Source of the DNA: G963676795 sp963677215
Lineage (GTDB): Bacteria; Desulfobacterota; Desulfuromonadia; Desulfuromonadales; Geopsychrobacteraceae
NCBI GenBank assembly: GCA_963677215.1
Contig: OY781919.1
Coordinates: forward strand, 4,030,001 to 4,094,000
Direction of reading: 5' to 3'
DNA length: 64,000 nucleotides
The stretch's first letter is position 1. Each line of letters opens with the position of its first letter. Position numbers and translations under genes: made by a program. Shown piece by piece: positions 17,534-26,383 of the stretch. The notes below the pieces were generated by a model. It ran no database searches, had not been told where the DNA came from, and worked only from the letters and a program-made list of their open reading frames with translations.

Positions 17534-18535
17534 CTACTCCCCCCTCTCGGCAGCGAGATCCCGCGAATTCTCCTGGGCCCGCTGAAAAACAACCATCGGT
17601 ACAACCAGCAACAACAGCAGGACAACAGCAATCGCCGAAGCCACCGGCCAGTCGCGATTGTTGAAAAATTCAGTCCAGAGGATCTTGCCGATCATCAGGC
17701 TGTCCGGGCCGCCGAGCAGGTCGGGAATGACGAACTCACCGACAGCAGGAATAAAGACCAGCAGACTGCCGGCGATAACGCCCGGCAGCGACAGCGGAAA
17801 AGTCACCCGCCAGAAGGCTCCAGTCGGCCTGCAGCCGAGATCCTCAGCCGCCTCGAGCAGGCTGTTGTCAATCTTGACCAAAGTTGCATAGAGAGGCAGG
17901 ACCATAAACGGCAGGTAGGAATAGACAATGCCGACATAGACAGCAAAATCGCTGTGCAGCAACGGCAGCGGCTGATCGATAACACCGAGCACCAGCAGCA
18001 GGTTGTTGATCAGGCCGTTACTTTTGAGCAGACCGATCCAGGCATAGACCCGGATCAGAAAACTGGTCCAGAACGGCAGGATAACCATCATCAGCAGCAG
18101 CAACCGCCAGAACCCCTTGCACTTGCTGATTCCCAGCGCCATCGGGTAGCCGACCAGCAGGGTCAGGATCGCCGAGATCGCCGCGGTCTTCACTGAATTG
18201 ACAAAGGCACTGAGATAGAGGCTGTCTTCGATCAGCAGCAGGTAATTATAGATATTGAGCCGGATCTGCAGCAGTCCGTCACTGCTCCACGTCAGAAGGT
18301 CTGAAAACGGCGGTTGGGCCAGCAAGGATTCAGCCAGGCTGATTTTGAGAACAAACAGAAACGGCAGCAGAAAGAAGACCGTCAACCACAGAATCGGGAC
18401 CAGAATAACCAGTCTCCGGCCTCGCAGCACCCCGGCAATACCACGGACCCGATACCAGAGGACAATGCTCGACAGCCAGACCCAGAAGCGACCGAACAGG
18501 CTCTGGGGTAGGTGGGATCCGGGGCGGGCACTCAT
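17534..18535 (-). CDS. potH: Polyamine ABC transporter permease PotH
   Basis: Second inner-membrane permease of the importer, 333 residues, with an unusually basic N-terminal stretch before the first span at about residue 45, then six spans. The permease signature EAAEDLGCRPTGAFWRVTFPLS lies near residue 230. The start overlaps the potG stop by four bases (ATGA). It would pair with PotI to form the channel driven by PotG. Confidence 0.9.
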   Translation of the reverse strand: MSARPGSHLPQSLFGRFWVWLSSIVLWYRVRGIAGVLRGRRLVILVPILWLTVFFLLPFLFVLKISLAESLLAQPPFSDLLTWSSDGLLQIRLNIYNYLLLIEDSLYLSAFVNSVKTAAISAILTLLVGYPMALGISKCKGFWRLLLLMMVILPFWTSFLIRVYAWIGLLKSNGLINNLLLVLGVIDQPLPLLHSDFAVYVGIVYSYLPFMVLPLYATLVKIDNSLLEAAEDLGCRPTGAFWRVTFPLSLPGVIAGSLLVFIPAVGEFVIPDLLGGPDSLMIGKILWTEFFNNRDWPVASAIAVVLLLLLVVPMVVFQRAQENSRDLAAERGE

Positions 18536-19680
18536 GCTTCAAGCACCACGCCACTCGAGGCGTGCCAGTAAAGGGAAACCTGCTGATCCCAGGTCGGACC
18601 GGGGTTTTCGACCCGGTTGCGATTGGTCAGTTGGGCCTGGATGATTTTCCCACCAGAGGTTCTGACATGATAGATCGAAATATCGCCCAGATAAGCGATC
18701 TCGGCGACCGTGCCGCTGATCCGGTTGACGACATCAGCCGGATCGTCGTCACCAAGCACCGACATCAGGACCTTTTCCGGGCGCAGGGCAACGGCAACCG
18801 GAGCCCCGATATCGAGTGGCTTGGGGTGGTGAATCTGCAGTTCACAGTCATAGTCATCGCTGTAGATCAACAGCTCATCGCCGCACACATCCATCACCCG
18901 CCCTTCCAGAACGTTGGCCGCACCGACAAACTCGGCGATAAAGCGGGTGGCCGGGTATTCGTAGATATAGGCCGGCGTGCCAAGCTGGGCGATGACACCG
19001 TCATTCATGACCGCAATCCGGCTCGACATGGTCATCGCCTCCTCCTGATCGTGAGTGACCATGATAAAGGTAATACCGAGCTTTTCCTGGATATTGACCA
19101 GCTCGAACTGGGTATGCTCACGCAGCTTCTTATCGAGAGCACCCAGGGGTTCGTCAAGCAGCAGAATCTTCGGCCGCTTGACCAGGGCCCGGGCCAAGGC
19201 GACGCGCTGACGCTGACCGCCGGAAAGGCGGTCAGGCTTACGCTTGGCAAAGGCCTCCATCTTGACCAGAGCCAGGGCTCCTTCAACCCGATCGGCGATC
19301 TCAGCCTTGGGCAGCCCTTCCTGGCGCAGGCCGAAGGCGATGTTCTTCTCGACACTCATATGCGGAAACAACGCATAGGACTGAAACATCATATTGACCG
19401 GCCGCTCGTAGGGAGGCACCCGGGTGATGTCAACGCCGTCGATATAGATCTTCCCTGCCGTCGGCATCTCGAAACCGGCCAGCATGCGCAGCAGGGTCGT
19501 CTTGCCGCACCCGGACGAGCCGAGCAGCGAAAAGAACTCGCCGCGATAGATATCGAGACTGACATTATCAACGGCATAGGTATCGCCGAAAGTCTTGGTC
19601 ACCCCTTCGATCTGCACCAGGGGCTTGGCGTTCACATCCTGCCAGGGCTCGTAACGCTGATTATCCTGCCGTTCCGCCAT
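18532..19680 (-). CDS. potG: Polyamine ABC transporter ATPase PotG
   Basis: ATP-binding subunit, 382 residues. Walker A is GSSGCGKTTLL, the Q loop is in MMFQSYALFPHM, the ABC signature is LSGGQRQRVALARAL and Walker B is ILLLDEPLGALDKKLR, followed by the H loop in VMVTHDQEEAMTM. The last 130 residues form the TOBE regulatory domain typical of PotA/PotG. By eye it follows the E. coli PotG sequence over its length, including the TOBE region. It sits six bases after potF. Confidence 0.95.
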   Translation of the reverse strand: MAERQDNQRYEPWQDVNAKPLVQIEGVTKTFGDTYAVDNVSLDIYRGEFFSLLGSSGCGKTTLLRMLAGFEMPTAGKIYIDGVDITRVPPYERPVNMMFQSYALFPHMSVEKNIAFGLRQEGLPKAEIADRVEGALALVKMEAFAKRKPDRLSGGQRQRVALARALVKRPKILLLDEPLGALDKKLREHTQFELVNIQEKLGITFIMVTHDQEEAMTMSSRIAVMNDGVIAQLGTPAYIYEYPATRFIAEFVGAANVLEGRVMDVCGDELLIYSDDYDCELQIHHPKPLDIGAPVAVALRPEKVLMSVLGDDDPADVVNRISGTVAEIAYLGDISIYHVRTSGGKIIQAQLTNRNRVENPGPTWDQQVSLYWHASSGVVLEA

Positions 19681-19686
19681 CGCCGA

Positions 19687-20778
19687 TCAGCGTCCAGTCT
19701 TGATCCGGGTCCAGGTGCGGGTCTTCAGACGCTGAACCTTGTTCGACAGCTCGGCCGGCACGATCAGTTTCCTGACAACCTCTTCTGGAGGATAGATTCC
19801 CTCGTCATCACGAACCTCTTCATCAAGCAGGGCAGTCGCGTCCTTGTTGGCGTTGGCGTAGGCGACGTAATTGCTGATGTCGGCGATCACCGCCGGGTCC
19901 AGCAGTTCGTTGATAAAGGCATAGGCCTCCTGCGGATGAGGAGCATCCTTCGGAATAGCCATGACATCGACCCAGAGGATTGCCCCCTCCCTGGGGATTG
20001 CGAAGACGACGTTGACCCCCTGCCCCGCTTCGTCTGCCCGGTCGCGCGCCTGCAGCACATCACCGGAATAACCGTGGGCGATACAGACATCGCCGTTGGC
20101 CAGATCGTTGATGTACTGGGAGGAATGGAAATAACGGACAAAAGGGCGAACCTTGTTGATCACCTCGGCAGCCGCCGCGATATCCGCCTGATTCTGGGTG
20201 TTCGGGCTCTTGCCCAGATAGATCAGGGCCGCACCAAGCGCCTCCTGTTCATCGTCGAGCAGGGCAATGCCACAGTTCGAAAGCTTTTCCGCATAGGCCG
20301 GATTGAACAGCAGCTCCCAGCTGTTGCCAGGAACCTCACCGCCAAGCGCCGCCTTGACCTTATCGACGTTATAACCGATGCCGGTTGTCCCCCACATGTA
20401 AGGAACCAGGTAGTGGTTACCTGGATCGGTCGCATCGAGAAGCTTCAACAGTTCCGGATCGAGATGCTTCCAGTTGGGCAGCTGAGCCTTGTCCAGCTCG
20501 GCATAAAGTCCGGCGGCGATATGCCGGCCGGCAAAGGGATGCGCTGAGGGAAAGACCACATCGTAACCGGTTCTGCCCGCAAACAGCTTGGCCTCGAGGG
20601 TCTCATTGGCATCGTAGACATCGTAAACGACGTCGATCCCCGTTTTCTCAGTAAAGTTGGCAACCGTCTCTTCGGCGATATAGTCTGACCAGTTGTAGAC
20701 ATGAACAACCTTGTCTTCAGCGCCGGCAGCAACAGAAAACACTGTCAACAACAGTCCCATCAGCAGTAGTCTTTTCAC
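19687..20778 (-). CDS. potF: Periplasmic polyamine-binding protein PotF
   Basis: Secreted substrate-binding protein of the importer, 363 residues with a signal peptide (about 1-20, cut near AGA-ED). The start codon is GTG (20778) behind AGGAG. The product matches PotF along its length, including YNWSDYIAEETVANF, PYMWGTTGIGYNVDKVKA and YFHSSQYINDLANGD. Two pocket positions differ from E. coli PotF in the direction of the spermidine binder PotD: Asp176 at the place of PotF Ala182 and Trp269 at the place of PotF Phe276. So putrescine alone should not be assumed. Confidence 0.94.
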   Translation of the reverse strand: MKRLLLMGLLLTVFSVAAGAEDKVVHVYNWSDYIAEETVANFTEKTGIDVVYDVYDANETLEAKLFAGRTGYDVVFPSAHPFAGRHIAAGLYAELDKAQLPNWKHLDPELLKLLDATDPGNHYLVPYMWGTTGIGYNVDKVKAALGGEVPGNSWELLFNPAYAEKLSNCGIALLDDEQEALGAALIYLGKSPNTQNQADIAAAAEVINKVRPFVRYFHSSQYINDLANGDVCIAHGYSGDVLQARDRADEAGQGVNVVFAIPREGAILWVDVMAIPKDAPHPQEAYAFINELLDPAVIADISNYVAYANANKDATALLDEEVRDDEGIYPPEEVVRKLIVPAELSNKVQRLKTRTWTRIKTGR

Positions 20779-20914
20779 GCTACACTCCTGTCTAAAAAAT
20801 CACTTCAAGGGTTAATGACCGCAGGCCTGCACAGGCATAACGCCGGCGACAGAATAATGATTCAGAGGTCCATTGAACAGTAAAAAGGATACCGACATCG
20901 ACAAAAAAATAAAG
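20779..20914 (-). other. Upstream region of potF
   Basis: Short AT-rich gap between the TIGR03790 gene and potF, both on the minus strand. I see no consensus promoter pair, only a GCAGGCCTGC palindrome and a T run near the TIGR03790 end that could aid termination. Confidence 0.4.
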
Positions 20915-22075
20915 TTAATTCACAACATGAGCCGCGCCGCGTGAATGGCTGCCGAAAGGACGATAGAGCGGATCACCGACCAGAATCATCTGCCAGGACA
21001 GGTAAGGCAGACTGTAATAGTAACTTTCAACCAGCGAATAATGGCCATCGAGCAGAAATGAGAAAAACTCCTCAGGCAGAGGAAATCCCTGAATAAAGGG
21101 CTCAGCAACAGGTCCGATGGTTGCCGCGCCTCCATTATCAAGAATCTTCTTGCACCAGACCTCACTGCGCGGCTCTTTTAACGTCGCGCATTCGGCGCTG
21201 GCCATATGGTAGGCGACAGCGCCCGGCCGCCAGGTAAAAGCCGGGACATAACGGGCCAGACTGTACCAACCACTGTAGAGTGCGGCATCGGGGGCCGTTC
21301 CCGGTGCAAACAGATCCTCCCGTTGATCAAGAACGACCTCAAGCCGGCTGAACCGGCCGGTCAACTCCGCAGCATGATGCAGCGAGGCATCGTAAAGCGC
21401 ATACCCCCGTAACTCCGTGCCATCATCAGCAAGCGGCCAACGCGCATCAAAATAGGCACGTCCCTGCAAACCAGATAGTTCCACCTTCAGACTGTCATCG
21501 ACAATCCGCTTCACAACAGCTGGACTCGAACCGTCCAGCCTGGAGACCAGCAGTATTCCACGCCCAACTTCTGCAGTCGGAGGCAGCGAGGCCGGTCGAT
21601 AGAGCGGGTTGGCGACCCATCCCGGCAACGGATAATCCGTGTAGCGCACCAGACTCAATTCAGAATCGACAGCCGCCCCCAGAACCCTGGCAAGTGGCGA
21701 CCTGTCCCCGCCCTGCCCCCCATTTTCATCACCGAGCGGGGGCGCAACCCTGAGCGGCAGACCGTAAAACAGAACCAGACAGCGGATATCCAACTCCGGA
21801 CGCTGCGCCAGCCACTGGCGCAAGGGGCTCAGAAGCCGCTGAGTATAATCAATTCGCGAGCAATCCTCGTCAACCGGCAGATCGACCAGCAACAGCTGAT
21901 CAGCCGGGACACCGCGCAGTTCCGCGTAATACATCGCCAAGGCAATCCCTGCCGGCATGTGACGATTGGCGATCAGCAACAGTTGCTTCGCCTCCAAAGC
22001 AGAGGCAAGCGAAGGAAACAAGCAGAACATTGCCAGCAAGGCCAGGTAAATCATGTGCTTTTTTAGCAAAATCAT
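20915..22075 (-). CDS. TIGR03790 family secreted protein
   Basis: A 386-residue protein of unknown function. It has a signal peptide or anchor (about residues 1-26, hydrophobic core IYLALLAMFCLFPSLASAL). Family-like features are LLLIANRHMPAGIALAMYYAELRGVP near the mature start, the CLVLFYGLPLRV block, and a C-terminal region with YSLPYLSWQMILVGDPLYRPF, a motif shared by this family. I start at ATG 22075, behind AAGGCGG; the frame is open 25 codons further but overlaps the divergent dksA-like start. It diverges from that gene with only 68 bp between starts. No function is known to me. Confidence 0.75.
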   Translation of the reverse strand: MILLKKHMIYLALLAMFCLFPSLASALEAKQLLLIANRHMPAGIALAMYYAELRGVPADQLLLVDLPVDEDCSRIDYTQRLLSPLRQWLAQRPELDIRCLVLFYGLPLRVAPPLGDENGGQGGDRSPLARVLGAAVDSELSLVRYTDYPLPGWVANPLYRPASLPPTAEVGRGILLVSRLDGSSPAVVKRIVDDSLKVELSGLQGRAYFDARWPLADDGTELRGYALYDASLHHAAELTGRFSRLEVVLDQREDLFAPGTAPDAALYSGWYSLARYVPAFTWRPGAVAYHMASAECATLKEPRSEVWCKKILDNGGAATIGPVAEPFIQGFPLPEEFFSFLLDGHYSLVESYYYSLPYLSWQMILVGDPLYRPFGSHSRGAAHVVN

Positions 22076-22143
22076 AACCGCCTTCTTATACAAATCAAAA
22101 AAAGTTAGCATTAACTGCGAAAGCAAAAGGGAGGAAAAATGCC

Positions 22144-22542
22144 ATGACAATAGCCGAGCTCGACTATCACCCGGAAACTGACGAAAACTACATGAGCGCC
22201 CGTCAGCAGGCTTATTTTCGCGAGCGTCTGATCCTGTGGCGCGAACAATTGGTAGAGGATTACCGAAAAACCCAGCAGCGTCTGCGTACAGCTGAGGATC
22301 AACAGGGCGACCTGATCGACCAGAGCGTGGCCGACCTGAACAAAAAGATGGATTTCATCTCGCACGACCGGCTCAGCCAGACCCTGGCGCAGATCAATGC
22401 CGCCCTGCACCGTCTGGATGACGGCAGTTTCGGCTACTGCCAGCTCTCCGGAGAAGAGATCGGCATCAAGCGCCTGCTGGCTTACCCGATTGCAACACTA
22501 TCTATCGAGGCCCAGCAGTTAAGAGAACGACGCAGGATCTGA
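22144..22542 (+). CDS. DksA/TraR-family regulator lacking the zinc cysteines
   Basis: A 132-residue protein of the DksA fold: coiled coil (about 20-90) followed by the globular zinc-finger-like region. DksA proteins bind in the RNA polymerase secondary channel with ppGpp. Here only the first of four zinc ligands remains: C99 is kept, but S102, S120 and A123 occupy the other three positions. The coiled-coil tip keeps both aspartates (D56, D59), and the usual alanine is serine (S61). Related DksA2-type paralogues also lack a full zinc site. GGGAGG precedes the ATG. Its stop codon lies inside the terminator stem. Confidence 0.85.
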   Translation: MTIAELDYHPETDENYMSARQQAYFRERLILWREQLVEDYRKTQQRLRTAEDQQGDLIDQSVADLNKKMDFISHDRLSQTLAQINAALHRLDDGSFGYCQLSGEEIGIKRLLAYPIATLSIEAQQLRERRRI

Positions 22543-22567
22543 TCAGCGATCAGCCTGCGTTTTTTTT
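22530..22567 (+). terminator. Terminator overlapping the ends of dksA-like gene and rsmI
   Basis: Outer stem ACGCAGG (22530-22536) with CCTGCGT (22554-22560) and inner stem CTGATC (22539-22544) with GATCAG (22548-22553), two bulged bases, loop AGC, then eight T residues. The dksA-like stop codon is within the stem, and the same bases on the other strand encode the last residues of RsmI. Confidence 0.85.
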
Positions 22568-23385
22568 ATCTCCAGAGACACCTTGTAAACCTCGCTGCCG
22601 GGCAGGCCGTATTCACGGGCGACCAGCTTGACGACCTCTTTCCAGCTTAAGCCCCCCTGTTCATAGCGAGCGAGCAGGGCCTCTTCGAGAGGCAGCCCTG
22701 GCGCCGCTTTGACGGCACCGGAAAGCAGCATGACCAGCTCCCCCTTGACCGGGCGTTCAGCGAAGTGTGCCTGCGCCTCGGCGACCGTCCCGAAGAACAG
22801 CTCTTCATGCCTCTTGGTCAGCTCCCTGGCCACAGCCAGGGTTCTGCTTTCACCACAGATCTCAGCGATATCCTTCAGACAGCTCAGCAGTCTGTGTGGA
22901 GCTTCATAAAAAGCCAGGGTCTGCTCAACTGAGGCAATCGCTTCAAGCTGTCGCCTGCGGCCGTGCGTCTTGGCCGGGAGAAAGCCGATGAACCTGAAGG
23001 CGTCGGTCGGCAGACCGGAAATCGACAACGCGGCGATCAGTGCCGAAGGTCCGGGTACCGCGATCACCTCAACCCCCTGTTCGCGACAGAGCGAAATCAG
23101 CCGGTAGCCCGGGTCGGCGATACAGGGCGTTCCCGCATCGCTGATCAAAGCAATGGTCTCCCCCTGCTGAAGTTTCTCCAACAGCTGCCGGGCGCGCCCC
23201 TCCTCATTATGCTCATGATAGGAGATCAGGGGGGTTCTGATCGCATAGTGATCGAGCAGCTTGCGGCTGTGCCGGGTGTCTTCGGCAGCGATCAGACCCG
23301 CCTCCCCAAGAATGCGTACCGCCCGGTAGGTGATATCTTCCAAGTTGCCAATCGGTGTCGCTACGACGTAGAGAAGACCACTCAC
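22543..23385 (-). CDS. rsmI: 16S rRNA (cytidine-1402-2'-O) methyltransferase RsmI
   Basis: SAM-dependent enzyme of the tetrapyrrole-methylase fold, 280 residues. The start LYVVATPIGNLEDITYRAV, the AEDTRHSRKLLDHY block, ALISDAGTPCIADPG and FIGFLPAKTHGRR identify RsmI. It methylates the ribose of C1402, the base partner of RsmH. It overlaps nadE by four bases and ends directly against the convergent dksA-like gene, so its last codons lie in that gene's terminator. Confidence 0.96.
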   Translation of the reverse strand: MSGLLYVVATPIGNLEDITYRAVRILGEAGLIAAEDTRHSRKLLDHYAIRTPLISYHEHNEEGRARQLLEKLQQGETIALISDAGTPCIADPGYRLISLCREQGVEVIAVPGPSALIAALSISGLPTDAFRFIGFLPAKTHGRRRQLEAIASVEQTLAFYEAPHRLLSCLKDIAEICGESRTLAVARELTKRHEELFFGTVAEAQAHFAERPVKGELVMLLSGAVKAAPGLPLEEALLARYEQGGLSWKEVVKLVAREYGLPGSEVYKVSLEIKKTQADR

Positions 23386-25337
23386 TCGCCCAACTCCTTA
23401 AGCCAGAGCGCCACAGCGGCGTCGCTCGGCATCCGCCAGTCTCCACGCGGCGAGAGTGCGACACTACCGACCTTAGGACCGTCCGGCAAACAGGAGCGCT
23501 TGAACTGCTGAGAGAAGAACCGCCGGTAAAAATTCTTCAGCCACTTAGCTATGACCTCCTCGGTCAATTCAGGGAAGGCCAGAGACGCCAGCAGCATGAC
23601 CTTCTTTGGCGGATAGTTCATACGCACCACCTGAAAGAGGAAGAAGTCATGCAATTCGTAAGGTCCGACGACCTCTTCGGTCAGCTGCTGAATCTCTCCA
23701 TCTGCGCTCGGAGGCAACAGTTCGGGGGACACCGGAGTGTCACAGATATCGTGCAAAACCGCAGATGCTCGCCCAGAGAATTCTTCCTCCGCGCACCAGG
23801 CAACTAGGTAACGGACCAGGGTCTTCGGTACGCCACTGTTGACTGCGTACATCGACATATGATCGCCGTTGTAGGTACACCAACCGAGCGCCAGTTCCGA
23901 AAGATCACCGGTCCCGATCACCAGTCCGCCGACCTGGTTAGCGACATCCATCAGGATCTGGGTCCGCTCACGGGCCTGACTGTTTTCGTAGGTCACATCA
24001 TGGACCGCTGCGCTGTGACCGATATCGGCAAAATGCTGATGCACAGCCTTATCGATCGCAATGACGCGCAACTCGGTTGCAAGTTCCTCAGCCAGGGTCT
24101 CAGCGTTGCCGCGAGTTCTGCCCGTCGTGCCGAAACCGGGCATGGTGATCGTCACAATCCCGCGACGGTCGAGGCCGAGCCGGTCAAAGGCCCTGACCGT
24201 AACCAGTAACGCCAGGGTCGAATCGAGGCCGCCGGACAGGCCAATAACAACCTGCTTGGCACCGGTGTGACGCAAACGCTTGACCAGAGCACTGGTCTGA
24301 ATCTGAAAAATTTCATGACAGCGATCGGCACGCTCCAGGTCGTTTGGCGGAACGAACGGCGTCCTGGCCAGCGGGCGGAGCAGCGACTCGACACTCCTTG
24401 CGGCCAGAGGGAACGTCTGAATACGATAGGCCTGATCACTCATGGCGCGACCGTAGGCACTGTTACGTTGCCGTTCGGTGACCAGCCGTTCAATATCAAT
24501 ATCGGCAACGACCAGCTGGCTGTCAAAGCGGTAACGCTGCGTCTCGGCCAGCAGCAGGCCATTTTCCGCAATCAGGGAGTGACCGGAGAAAACCAGATCA
24601 GTGCTCGATTCGTTCGGCCCGGCCGAGGCGTAGGCATAGGCAGCAAGGCAGCGTGCGGAATGGGACGAGACCAGCTCCTTGCGATAGGCGAACTTGCCGA
24701 GCACTTCAGGGCTCGCCGACAGGTTAAGTAGCAGCGTCGCACCAGCCAGCGCCTGGAAGCCGCTCGGCGGCTGAACAGCCCAGCCATCCTCGCAGATTTC
24801 GATGCCGACCAGCAGCTCACTGAACCCATCAGCGGCAAACAGCAGATCAGCTCCAAAAGGAACCTGCTCAGTCCCAATCTGAACGGTATTACGATTATTT
24901 TCCAGTGCTGAAGCAAACCAGCGCTGTTCATAGAACTCGGCACTGTTCGGCAGGTAGGTTTTCGGCACAACACCGCAGATTTTCCCGCCGGCACAGAAAA
25001 CACCACAGTTGAACAGCCGTCCGGCAACCTCGAGCGGAGCACCGACCACGACCGCGAGCCCGGTCTGCGCCGTTTTTTCGGCAATCTGCAACAGCGCCAG
25101 CCTGACCTCTTTGAGCAGTTGCTGTTGATAGAACAGGTCCGCACAGGTATAGCCGCTCAAGCCCAGCTCAGGAAAGAGCAGCAGCTGACAGTGTTGAGCA
25201 GCTCCCTGATCCATCAGAGCGAGAATTTCCTTCAGATTGAAGTCCAGGTCGGCAACACGGATCTCGGGTGTCACGACACCAAGTCTTAGATAACCGAATG
25301 CCTTCAAGTCAACGAGGGGCGGTGTATGTCTGTTCAT
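23382..25337 (-). CDS. nadE: Glutamine-dependent NAD+ synthetase NadE
   Basis: Two-domain enzyme of 651 residues making NAD+ from deamido-NAD+ with ammonia channelled from glutamine. The N-terminal nitrilase-like domain shows the Glu-Lys-Cys triad in LLFPELGLSGY, VPKTYLPN and GIEICEDGW; the C-terminal synthetase domain has the PP loop GLSGGLDSTLALL near residue 370. So it is the long glutamine-using form. GGAG lies upstream of the ATG. It follows yraN by 17 bp. Confidence 0.97.
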   Translation of the reverse strand: MNRHTPPLVDLKAFGYLRLGVVTPEIRVADLDFNLKEILALMDQGAAQHCQLLLFPELGLSGYTCADLFYQQQLLKEVRLALLQIAEKTAQTGLAVVVGAPLEVAGRLFNCGVFCAGGKICGVVPKTYLPNSAEFYEQRWFASALENNRNTVQIGTEQVPFGADLLFAADGFSELLVGIEICEDGWAVQPPSGFQALAGATLLLNLSASPEVLGKFAYRKELVSSHSARCLAAYAYASAGPNESSTDLVFSGHSLIAENGLLLAETQRYRFDSQLVVADIDIERLVTERQRNSAYGRAMSDQAYRIQTFPLAARSVESLLRPLARTPFVPPNDLERADRCHEIFQIQTSALVKRLRHTGAKQVVIGLSGGLDSTLALLVTVRAFDRLGLDRRGIVTITMPGFGTTGRTRGNAETLAEELATELRVIAIDKAVHQHFADIGHSAAVHDVTYENSQARERTQILMDVANQVGGLVIGTGDLSELALGWCTYNGDHMSMYAVNSGVPKTLVRYLVAWCAEEEFSGRASAVLHDICDTPVSPELLPPSADGEIQQLTEEVVGPYELHDFFLFQVVRMNYPPKKVMLLASLAFPELTEEVIAKWLKNFYRRFFSQQFKRSCLPDGPKVGSVALSPRGDWRMPSDAAVALWLKELGE

Positions 25338-25354
25338 GTCCGGAATCTCCGCTA

Positions 25355-25723
25355 TCAGTCTAGACTAAAAGCATGCTCAAAATGTTCAACTTGGCCACTT
25401 ATACCATCTGCACTGATGATGGCAATCACATCAAAACGGGGCTGCAAGCTACCAAGCTTATGTTCCTGCAGGTACCACTGAGCGGTACGAATAATCTGTC
25501 TCTGCTTGCGGCTCCCGACGGCTTCCTGAGGAGTGCCAAACAAGTTTGTTCGTCTGGTTTTCACCTCGACAAACAGCAGGCAGGTTCTGCTCCTGGCGAT
25601 AATATCGATTTCCCCGACAGGAGCACGAAAATTGCGGGCCAGAATCTTCCAGCCGTTATTCACCAGATAATCAACGGCCAGCTTTTCCCCCCACTGCCCG
25701 AGAGCCAGGCGCGCCTCAGTCAC
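25355..25723 (-). CDS. yraN: YraN family (UPF0102) endonuclease-like protein
   Basis: A 122-residue protein with the restriction-endonuclease-like core: GEIDIIARSRTCLLFVEVKTR gives the D-x(n)-E-x-K pattern, followed by the usual arginine-rich KQRQIIRTAQWYL. Family function is not settled. I use GTG 25723, which overlaps the rnhB stop by eight bases and matches the family length; the frame is open much further upstream within rnhB. yraN beside rnhB is a very common pairing. Confidence 0.9.
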   Translation of the reverse strand: MTEARLALGQWGEKLAVDYLVNNGWKILARNFRAPVGEIDIIARSRTCLLFVEVKTRRTNLFGTPQEAVGSRKQRQIIRTAQWYLQEHKLGSLQPRFDVIAIISADGISGQVEHFEHAFSLD

Positions 25724-26366
25724 GGCGGCAACCGACGAATTCTCGGACCCCGCCGAAACTTGTACGGTGCTGAGGTGACGGGCCGTATGCGGCGATCGCC
25801 TTTCGGTGTACTGCCGTACCGTACCCCTTATGCCCGGCGAAACCGTACTGCGGGTAACGCTTGTCATGTGCCAGCATGACACGATCACGGATCACCTTGG
25901 CAACGACCGAAGCCGCAGCAATCGACAGGGAACGGCTATCCCCCTGTTTGAGCGTCTGCTGAGATGTCGCAACCGGCAGCGGCGTGATGCCATCGATCAG
26001 CAGATGATCAGCGGCACAGCTTAAGCGCCCGACGGCACGCTGCATGGCGAGCAATGTCGCCTGCAGAATGTTCAACTGATCGATTTCAGCAGCTGAAGCG
26101 ACCCCGACCCCGACTGCGCGCGCCTGCTGACGGATCAGCGGATAAAAGGCATCACGCTTCTTCTCCGACAGCTTCTTCGAATCGGTCAGGCCGGGCAGCT
26201 CGAAATCAGCGGGAAGGATGACCGCAGCAGCGACGACCGGACCGGCCAGAGGACCCCTGCCAGCTTCGTCAATTCCGGCGACGGCCTGAAACCCTTTCAG
26301 CATTGCCTGCTCTTCAAAATATAGAGAGGTTGGCACTGGCTCTTCAAAAAGCGATAATGTTTCCAT
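25716..26366 (-). CDS. rnhB: Ribonuclease HII
   Basis: Removes RNA from RNA-DNA hybrids and single ribonucleotides from DNA. The 216-residue product has the metal-binding GIDEAGRGPLAGPV block near residue 31, LTDSKKLSEKKR, and later the ASVVAKVIRDRVM and YPQYGFAGHKGYGT blocks. The N-terminus is about 25 residues longer than the shortest members. It follows rplS after an intrinsic terminator, so its expression may depend on read-through. Confidence 0.96.
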   Translation of the reverse strand: METLSLFEEPVPTSLYFEEQAMLKGFQAVAGIDEAGRGPLAGPVVAAAVILPADFELPGLTDSKKLSEKKRDAFYPLIRQQARAVGVGVASAAEIDQLNILQATLLAMQRAVGRLSCAADHLLIDGITPLPVATSQQTLKQGDSRSLSIAAASVVAKVIRDRVMLAHDKRYPQYGFAGHKGYGTAVHRKAIAAYGPSPQHRTSFGGVREFVGCRRD

Positions 26367-26383
26367 AACCTGAATCTTCAGAT

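Noticed and set aside
18562..20547. 661-codon open frame on the plus strand opposite potG and potF
   Set aside because: The minus strand carries two unmistakable transporter genes there. The antisense product has no recognisable domain and no ribosome site, so it is a codon-bias shadow.
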